From contig CANRKI010000009.1 of NCBI GenBank assembly GCA_947631175.1, positions 1-40,084 of the forward strand: a stretch of DNA of 40,084 nt. The letters are read 5' to 3'. Within the stretch, counting starts at the first letter, position 1, and each line of letters begins with the position of its first letter. The translations under genes and the position numbers were made by a program. Below, piece after piece: positions 35,905 to 40,084 of the stretch. Source of the stretch: an uncultured Flavobacterium sp. (lineage in GTDB: Bacteria > Bacteroidota > Bacteroidia > Flavobacteriales > Flavobacteriaceae). The notes below the pieces were generated by a model. The model was not told the origin of the DNA and ran no database searches. It saw nothing but the letters and a program-made list of their open reading frames with translations.

Positions 35905-36041
35905 GGGCGTTACCCTCGCATAAAAAAACAACAAAACATAAAAAGCGGATAGCTCGGGTCGGGCTATCCGCTTTATCTTTTATACTAGGCTTCGTAACCT
36001 CAGCCTACGTAATAAAAGGATACCGCTCCTATCCCTAACGC
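35905..36041 (-). repeat. Structured intergenic repeat, full copy B
   Basis: On the minus strand the order is as in copy A: GCGTTAGGGATAGGAGCGG, ATCCTTTTATTACGTAGGC, hairpin, GCCTAGTATAAAAGATAAAGCGG, the hairpin AGCGGATAGC/GCTATCCGCT with loop CCGACCCGA, and GCGAGGGTAACGCCC. The terminal hairpin differs from copy A at two base pairs, and both differences are compensated on the other strand of the stem. It starts at the base after the stop of the FabH-like gene. Confidence 0.8.
35940..35980 (+). terminator. Terminator-like hairpin within repeat copy B
   Basis: The stem AAAAGCGGATAGC/GCTATCCGCTTT (at least 11 bp) with loop TCGGGTCGG is followed by a T-rich run on plus. It is suited to end the transcript of the FabH-like gene. 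Confidence 0.75.
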
Positions 36042-36162
36042 AAACGTGACAACTGACAATACCAAAAATTAAAGCCATGACAAACCGACATTAAAAAACA
36101 ATTATTTTATTTACGGAACGATTATTGCCAATTACTAACCATTTTTTCACAAAACGAAAAAG

Positions 36163-36170
36163 TAAATTTG
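36163..36170 (+). promoter_or_regulatory. -7 box before the FKBP gene
   Basis: TAAATTTG matches TAnnTTTG and lies 35-42 bases before the ATG at 36205. Confidence 0.6.
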
Positions 36171-36204
36171 TAATACGGATTAACATCCACTAACAAACAA
36201 CAAA

Positions 36205-36711
36205 ATGACAATAGAAAACAATCACGTAGTAACTTTAAACTACACATTACATACCATTGAAGAAAATGGTGAAAAAGTATTTGTTGAACAATCAAATGCA
36301 GAACAACCATTAACTTTTCTTTACGGAGTTGGAATGATGATTCCTAAATTTGAAGCAGAAATCGCTGGATTAACTACTGGTGATAAAAAATCTTTCGAAA
36401 TCGCTCCAGAAGAAGCCTACGGACAAAAAGATCCTAACGCTATCGCTCAATTACCAGTTGATATGTTTAAAGATCATCCACAAGGTTTACCTCCAGTTGG
36501 TGCAATGTTACCACTTTCTGACAACCAAGGAAATAACTTTACAGCTATCGTAATCGAAGTAACTGACGAAAATATCGTAGCAGACTTAAACCACCCAATG
36601 GCTGGTAAAACATTAAACTTTGATGTTGAAGTAGTAGCAACTCGTCCTGCAACCGAAGAAGAATTATCTCACGGTCACGCACACGGAGTTGACGGTACAG
36701 AAACACATTAA
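36205..36711 (+). CDS. FKBP-type peptidyl-prolyl isomerase, SlyD-like
   Basis: Cytoplasmic cis-trans prolyl isomerase of 168 aa, with no signal peptide. The FKBP half-domains (VVTLNYTLHTIEENGEKVF and the FEIAPEEAYGQKDPNAIAQLP region) flank an insert-in-flap domain (about 78-130; ending ADLNHPMAGKTLNFDVEVV), the SlyD arrangement of isomerase plus chaperone. The tail is short and His-containing (HGHAHGVDGTETH), much less than the metal-binding tail of E. coli SlyD, so metal handling is uncertain. It has its own promoter box and terminator. Confidence 0.93.
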   Translation: MTIENNHVVTLNYTLHTIEENGEKVFVEQSNAEQPLTFLYGVGMMIPKFEAEIAGLTTGDKKSFEIAPEEAYGQKDPNAIAQLPVDMFKDHPQGLPPVGAMLPLSDNQGNNFTAIVIEVTDENIVADLNHPMAGKTLNFDVEVVATRPATEEELSHGHAHGVDGTETH

Positions 36712-36716
36712 TATAT

Positions 36717-36750
36717 AAAAAGTCCAAACTGCTTAGTTTGGACTTTTTTT
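36717..36750. terminator. Terminator between FKBP and WYL genes
   Basis: The stem AAAAGTCCAAACT/AGTTTGGACTTTT is followed by a T run on plus and preceded by A-rich sequence. It serves both convergent genes. Confidence 0.92.
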
Positions 36751-37759
36751 AACCTAAATTTTTTAAGCTTTTTGTAATTCGTCTTTCTATTACATTTTTA
36801 AGCAATTTTGGACCTAAAACTTCCACATTCTCTCCAAAACCTAAAATTTCTCGTTCTAATTCAAAATTTGGAATTACATCAATACGTATAATTAGTTCCG
36901 TTTCATTATGCAAAACAATTTGTTGGCTGTGGTGCAACGGCTTGGTTAATACATAAGGTGCATTTTTAGAATTGAATTTTAAAATCACTTTTTGCGGTCT
37001 ATCTTTTTCACTACGTGTAACTCCAATACATTCACTATAATAGGTTTCAAAATCAACTCCTTGATACGGTTTGTATAACTTTGCATCTAATTCATAAAAA
37101 GCTTCCATTCGATCTAAAGCCAAAGTAACTAAATGTTCTTGCTCGGCATTACAACAAATTAAAAACCATCGGTTACGATATTCTTTTAATAAATACGGAT
37201 GGTAAATTTCTTTCTTACTTTCGTTTGCTCTAAACGATTTATAAGCTATTAACAAAGGCTTTTGATGAAGAATCGCTTGGTACAATCCATTCAAATACTC
37301 AATTCCCTTTAACTGTTTATTATCTTCGAACTGAATATAATTTGGCGTTTTTCTTGCCGATTTATATATGTTGTTTTCAAGCTTAGCAATCAACTCGGTC
37401 ATTTCATCAAAAAACTGAAAGCCATTAAACTGTTTTAAAAGCGAAACAATTTCTTTCATTTTTTCCACGTCTTCTTCTTTAATAGGCGATTGAGTTATCG
37501 AGTAATTCGCATCCGCATAGGTGTAATATTTACGTTCCTCCACAACAATTGGCGCATTGTAACCCAATTTATCACTTCGCATAAATTGCAAATCAGCCTG
37601 AATGGTACGTTTACTCACACCGGTAGTAATACCTTCAAACTCATATAACGCATCCGAAACCTTTTTTATTAAATCTTCAAGTGTCCATTTTCGGTACGTA
37701 TTTTTTAAACATTGATCAATGGTTTTGTAACGAATTAATGCCGATTTGTTTGTTGCCAT
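36749..37759 (-). CDS. WYL-domain transcriptional regulator
   Basis: Transcription factor of 336 aa with an N-terminal helix-turn-helix-like region (about 1-75; YRKWTLEDLIKKVSDALYEFEGITTGVSKRTIQADLQFMR), a central WYL domain (about 150-225; LLIAYKSFRANESKKEIYHPYLLKEYRNRWFLICCN) and a C-terminal WCX-like extension. WYL domains are thought to bind nucleic acids or other ligands and often control DNA-damage, phage-defence or RNA-related genes. The gene faces away from the tRNA-like RNA/slipin/rtcB unit across the same control region, which makes it the obvious candidate regulator; this is inference. Its leader contains the palindrome AATACGTATT and one copy of AACTACGCA. Confidence 0.92.
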   Translation of the reverse strand: MATNKSALIRYKTIDQCLKNTYRKWTLEDLIKKVSDALYEFEGITTGVSKRTIQADLQFMRSDKLGYNAPIVVEERKYYTYADANYSITQSPIKEEDVEKMKEIVSLLKQFNGFQFFDEMTELIAKLENNIYKSARKTPNYIQFEDNKQLKGIEYLNGLYQAILHQKPLLIAYKSFRANESKKEIYHPYLLKEYRNRWFLICCNAEQEHLVTLALDRMEAFYELDAKLYKPYQGVDFETYYSECIGVTRSEKDRPQKVILKFNSKNAPYVLTKPLHHSQQIVLHNETELIIRIDVIPNFELEREILGFGENVEVLGPKLLKNVIERRITKSLKNLG

Positions 37760-37795
37760 CTTTTTTAAGAATTAAAATCAATTAAAAATACAATT

Positions 37796-37804
37796 AACTA
37801 CGCA
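37796..37804 (+). promoter_or_regulatory. AACTACGCA repeat, copy 1 (candidate operator)
   Basis: An exact 9-base direct repeat of 37906-37914, located in the WYL upstream region next to the palindrome AATACGTATT at 37810-37819. Confidence 0.4.
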
Positions 37805-37905
37805 ATATAAATACGTATTAAATTCAAAAAATAAAATTAATTATTTAAAAAAACAAAATAACAACTGATTATCAATAAAATAAAAATAAATTAAAAATAT
37901 TTCAA

Positions 37906-37914
37906 ACTACGCAT
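37906..37914 (+). promoter_or_regulatory. AACTACGCA repeat, copy 2 (candidate operator)
   Basis: Second exact copy, 110 bases from the first, at the left edge of the structured RNA segment. The pair brackets the likely divergent promoter area. Confidence 0.4.
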
Positions 37915-37947
37915 TTGTACCGCGCAGTATAGGCTGCATATTTGCCA

Positions 37948-38038
37948 TGTTCAAAACAATAATGCTTTCTATTCTAATGTTTCAAAAGGCATTGTAGTGC
38001 AGTAGTCTGTATACTGAATCCATTTTATTTTGAACATT
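37948..38038 (+). repeat. Long-range 10-bp inverted repeat upstream of the tRNA-like module
   Basis: ATGTTCAAAA (37948-37957) and TTTTGAACAT (38029-38038) are perfect reverse complements. A near-copy of the left arm, ATGTTTCAAAA, occurs at 37978. Between them CAGTA-GTCTGTA-TACTG (38001-38017) forms a 5-bp stem with a 7-nt loop, like an anticodon arm. This could be part of the same RNA or a second one. Confidence 0.5.
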
Positions 38039-38148
38039 TACCTAGTTGTGGGTTCGAGTCCCACTTTTCAGTTATGAAAAAAGTTCAATTGGTAGAACAA
38101 GGATTTTTTTGAGGTTTTCCTCACTTGATTTTCATTCAAGCAAATGTA
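38035..38148 (+). ncRNA. tRNA-like RNA in circularly permuted order (YrlA/Y RNA-like candidate)
   Basis: Core at 38049-38100. T-arm GTGGG-TTCGAGT-CCCAC matches the tRNA consensus GGTTCGANTCC. With no gap follows TTTTCA, which pairs with TGAAAA across a GTTA loop (acceptor-like, 6 bp). Then a 2-nt linker (as tRNA positions 8-9), the D-arm GTTC-AATTGGTA-GAAC with the GG pair in the loop, and A as position 26. AGG (38101) can pair with CCT (38042), leaving a 4-nt variable loop. ACATTT (38035-38040) can pair with AAATGT (38143-38148) to close the module. Hairpins TGAGG-TTTT-CCTCA and CTTGA-TTTTCAT-TCAAG lie on the 3' side. This order is the topology of the tRNA-like module of bacterial Y RNAs; transcript ends and the Ro60 partner are not seen. 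A chance tRNA remnant is unlikely because all three stems are perfectly paired. Confidence 0.7.
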
Positions 38149-38241
38149 AAAAGTTGATCACTTATAAAACAGATCTCTAAATAGTTCTTATTAAAAGTTT
38201 CTGTTTTTGGTATTAAATCGAAAGAATAATAATTAAAAACA

Positions 38242-38289
38242 CTTGGTCTAAGGCCTGAAATTTTTTAAAGTAATTAACCAAGTTTTTCT
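38242..38289 (+). terminator. Terminator-like inverted repeat before the slipin gene
   Basis: ACTTGGT (38242-38248) pairs with ACCAAGT (38278-38284) and is followed by a short T run. The 29-base loop is long and contains AGGCCT. It may end the tRNA-like RNA or attenuate read-through into the slipin gene. Confidence 0.4.
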
Positions 38290-38420
38290 AAACTATAAAA
38301 TGGAAGATGTAGATTTTATATAACGAAAGTGCAGTTTTTTAATAAAAAATATTTCCGCTGGAGAACAAGGAAACTTTTATAAGACTTTACAAAAACACAA
38401 AAAACTAAATATATACAATT

Positions 38421-39506
38421 ATGAAAAATTACAACATCGCAGAAAACGAAATAGGAATTGTTTATAAAAAAAATGATATTGTTAAAATTATTACTCCAGG
38501 AAATTATTGGTTCTTTTGGGGTGAAAAAATAGAAATCCATTCAACCTTAGAAGCTTTCCCTGAAGTTAAACCTGGTATTTATAACAATTCATTACTAAAA
38601 AATTTTATAGAAATAATTGAAGTTGCCGACGATGAACTTCTTTTACTTTCCAAAAATAAAAATTTTAAAACAGTATTAACTTCTGGAACTTACGCTTTTT
38701 GGAAAAACAAACACGCATTTTCATTTCAAAAAGTTACAATTAAAGATTATAAAATAACAGATGTTAGCCAAAGTATTTTAGCTAAACCAGAAATAAATTT
38801 TTACGTTCGTAATTATAAAATCGAATCTTTTGAAAAGGGTTTACTTTTTGTAGATGGAGAATTTATACAAATTTTAGAACCTGGAAATTATTATTGGTGG
38901 AAAAATGCACAAAATATTATTGTGATAAAAGGAGATATTCGTGTACAAACCTTAGAGATTTTAGGACAAGAAATTTTGACTAAAGATAAAGTACAATTGC
39001 GATTAAACTTTGCCATTCAGTACAAAATAAATGATTTCATTAAAGCCTATGTAGACACAAAAGAAACCGACAAACAATTGTATGTATTACTACAAATGGC
39101 GCTGCGCACTTTAGTTGGTGGTTTAACATTTGATGACTTAATGGATCAAAAATCAAAGATTGCCGAAATAGTGATGACGGAAATTCTTGAAAAATCGGCT
39201 CGTTTGGGTATACAAATTATTGATGCTGGTTTAAAAGATATTATTTTACCTGGTGAAATTAGAGAAATTATGAATCAGGTTTTAATTGCCGAAAAAACTG
39301 CGCAAGCTAACAGCATTATGAGGCGAGAAGAAACAGCTTCAACCAGAAGTTTGCTAAATACCGCCAAATTAATGGAAGAAAATCAAATGTTATACAAATT
39401 GAAAGAAATGGAATACATTGAAAAAATTGCAGAAAAAATCAACTCCATTTCGGTTTCTGGTAGCAATAACGTGGTTACCGAATTGAAACAAATATTCACT
39501 AAGTAA
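38421..39506 (+). CDS. Slipin/SPFH-domain protein with three N-terminal repeats
   Basis: SPFH (band 7/stomatin-like) protein of 361 aa. Unusually there is no N-terminal membrane helix. Instead three repeats of a beta-rich module precede the SPFH core, each ending in a PGxYxFW-like motif: ITPGNYWFFWG (24-34), LTSGTYAFWKN (86-96) and LEPGNYYWWKN (152-162), about 65 residues apart. The SPFH domain follows at about 168-310 (KVQLRLNFAIQYKI; ARLGIQIIDAGLKDIILPGEIREIMNQVL). A helical tail (AEKTAQANSIMRREETASTRSLLNTAKLMEENQML) is typical of slipins. It is followed after 53 bases by rtcB on the same strand. Slipin-RtcB pairing is seen in several bacterial RNA-repair operons; its molecular role there is not established. 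Confidence 0.88.
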   Translation: MKNYNIAENEIGIVYKKNDIVKIITPGNYWFFWGEKIEIHSTLEAFPEVKPGIYNNSLLKNFIEIIEVADDELLLLSKNKNFKTVLTSGTYAFWKNKHAFSFQKVTIKDYKITDVSQSILAKPEINFYVRNYKIESFEKGLLFVDGEFIQILEPGNYYWWKNAQNIIVIKGDIRVQTLEILGQEILTKDKVQLRLNFAIQYKINDFIKAYVDTKETDKQLYVLLQMALRTLVGGLTFDDLMDQKSKIAEIVMTEILEKSARLGIQIIDAGLKDIILPGEIREIMNQVLIAEKTAQANSIMRREETASTRSLLNTAKLMEENQMLYKLKEMEYIEKIAEKINSISVSGSNNVVTELKQIFTK

Positions 39507-39513
39507 ACCCAAC

Positions 39514-39546
39514 AAACCACATTTTTTATTTGAATTGCTGTGGTTT
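39514..39546 (+). repeat. Inverted repeat between slipin and rtcB
   Basis: AAACCACA and TGTGGTTT are perfect 8-bp arms separated by 17 bases, ending 13 bases before the rtcB start. No T run follows, so an mRNA processing or stability role is more likely than termination. Confidence 0.4.
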
Positions 39547-39559
39547 AAAAAAACGAAAC

Positions 39560-40084
39560 ATGAAAAAAATTACCGGAAAAAACTTATTAGAAATAGGCTT
39601 TGATCAAAATAAAATAATTGGAGACGTTTTACAATTTTGCACAAATTATAAAGGAAAATTAAATAGATCGGATATTTTAATTCAACTAAAAAAGGTGCTC
39701 GAATCGCCAGAAATAATCTCTGAAAATTCTGAGTTTTACACCTTAAGTCAAAAAATAATCGATTTAAAAAAATCATTAGAAACAGATGTTATTGCTTTAA
39801 AAGAAACTCCAAAGCCATTTGCTATTTACGGTGAAAACAACATCGAACAAGGTGCAAAACAACAAATGACAACAGCCATGCGATTGCCTATTACAGTTGC
39901 TGGAGCCTTAATGCCCGATGCGCATCAAGGATACGGGTTGCCAATTGGCGGAGTTTTGGCTACTACAAATGCTATTATTCCCTACGGAGTTGGGGTGGAT
40001 ATTGGTTGTAGAATGGCACTTTCTGTTTACAATATTGACGAATTATTTTTTGAAGAAAACAAACATAAATTTAAACGTGAACTT
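39560..40084 (+). CDS. rtcB: RtcB-family RNA ligase, N-terminal part (runs off window)
   Basis: This gene is absent from the ORF track because it is cut by the window end; 175 codons are open from the ATG at 39560 to base 40084. RtcB joins RNA 2',3'-cyclic phosphate or 3'-phosphate ends to 5'-OH ends with GTP and Mn2+, repairing tRNA or rRNA cut by ribotoxins. Diagnostic motifs are MPDAHQGYGLPIGGVLA (118-134) and PYGVGVDIGCRMA (141-153). Cys150 is the expected Mn ligand; the E. coli enzyme has GCGM where this one has GCRM. The N-terminal extension before the MPD motif is about 70 residues longer than in E. coli. It is downstream of slipin by 53 bases. Remaining ligands, including the guanylylated histidine, are beyond the window. 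Confidence 0.93.
   Translation, partial: MKKITGKNLLEIGFDQNKIIGDVLQFCTNYKGKLNRSDILIQLKKVLESPEIISENSEFYTLSQKIIDLKKSLETDVIALKETPKPFAIYGENNIEQGAKQQMTTAMRLPITVAGALMPDAHQGYGLPIGGVLATTNAIIPYGVGVDIGCRMALSVYNIDELFFEENKHKFKREL

Larger units (their letters stand above)
37760..38420. other. 661-base intergenic region holding a structured RNA locus
   Basis: No protein gene is seen. From left to right it contains the WYL promoter side, two AACTACGCA repeats, an RNA-like segment rich in inverted repeats (from about 37915), the permuted tRNA-like module (38049-38100), two hairpins (38111-38141), a terminator-like inverted repeat (38242-38289) and the slipin leader. Confidence 0.7.

Noticed and set aside
38041-38100. 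A canonical tRNA gene or a simple tRNA pseudogene
   Set aside because: The T-arm precedes the D-arm and the acceptor stem is closed by a GTTA loop, so no normal tRNA can be formed. A decayed tRNA would not keep three perfect stems with the right linkers in permuted order.
37915-38420. T-box leader for the slipin-rtcB unit
   Set aside because: There is no T-box consensus (UGGN bulge) or specifier loop, the downstream genes are not amino-acid related, and T-boxes are not expected in Bacteroidota.
38316-38540. 74-aa minus-strand ORF across the slipin start
   Set aside because: It overlaps the slipin leader and N-terminus, has a low-complexity Phe/Asn-rich translation and no support.
39570-39776. 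68-aa minus-strand ORF near the right end
   Set aside because: Shadow of the truncated rtcB frame, which shows diagnostic RtcB motifs.

Overview
The window is a piece of a low-GC Bacteroidota chromosome, almost certainly Flavobacteriaceae (Flavobacterium/Myroides-like). The evidence is: very A+T-rich DNA; no Shine-Dalgarno sequences but repeated TAnnTTTG -7 boxes; a Cys-Ser-Ser-Asp-Asp-Asp lipoprotein signal; an S46 dipeptidyl-peptidase; a DUF5686 protein with a carboxypeptidase-like regulatory domain; a lipoprotein TamA (TamL) next to TamB; and the xerD/aroQ and hpt-adk neighbourhoods familiar from flavobacteria. There is no transposase, integrative element, CRISPR array, rRNA or canonical tRNA.

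Layout. 1-4.9 kb: AsmA-like envelope protein and an alpha-oxoamine synthase (serine palmitoyltransferase or cysteate acyltransferase type), both on minus. 4.9-9.1 kb: cardiolipin synthase, flavin reductase, nicotinate phosphoribosyltransferase and a DUF2971 protein on plus. 9.15-9.42 kb: two structured intergenic repeats. 9.4-14.1 kb: XerD-type recombinase (minus), a beta-barrel protein, aroQ and a DUF5686 outer-membrane protein. 14.3-20.3 kb: S46 peptidase, a Kbp/YgaU-like BON-LysM protein, a two-component system with a TPR-containing kinase, and a lipoprotein. 20.3-23.9 kb: obg, a CNNM/CorC-type protein, adk and hpt on minus. 24.2-26.9 kb: a HEAT-like protein and purK-lipoprotein-purE. 27-34.5 kb: tamB-tamL on minus. 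34.8-36.7 kb: a FabH-like ketosynthase, another copy of the intergenic repeat, and an FKBP/SlyD-like isomerase. 36.7 kb to the end: a WYL regulator, a 661-base intergenic region, a slipin/SPFH protein and the first 175 codons of RtcB, which runs off the window and is missing from the ORF track.

The most interesting object lies in that 661-base region. Nucleotides 38049-38100 contain a tRNA elbow in circularly permuted order: a perfect T-arm, then an acceptor-like 6-bp stem closed by a GTTA loop, then a 2-nt linker and a perfect D-arm. This is the topology expected of the tRNA-like module of bacterial Y RNAs (YrlA type). In Salmonella those RNAs sit in the rsr-yrlBA-rtcBA RNA-repair operon, and here the element lies just upstream of a slipin-rtcB unit and divergent from a WYL regulator. 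I read this as a probable Bacteroidota RNA-repair or RNA-damage-response locus with its own tRNA-mimic RNA.

A second theme is a family of structured intergenic repeats: two good copies (9279-9420 and 35905-36041), one half copy (9160-9245) and one degenerate copy (about 14111-14280). The two good copies share an invariant hairpin loop and show compensatory base-pair changes, and they abut gene 3' ends in a consistent orientation.

Most other genes are housekeeping or envelope genes. Two sets touch outer-membrane biogenesis (AsmA-like; TamB/TamL), and two act on membrane lipids (alpha-oxoamine synthase; cardiolipin synthase). Several ORF-track starts (AsmA, alpha-oxoamine synthase, purK) overlap -7 promoter boxes and have been trimmed to the next Met.
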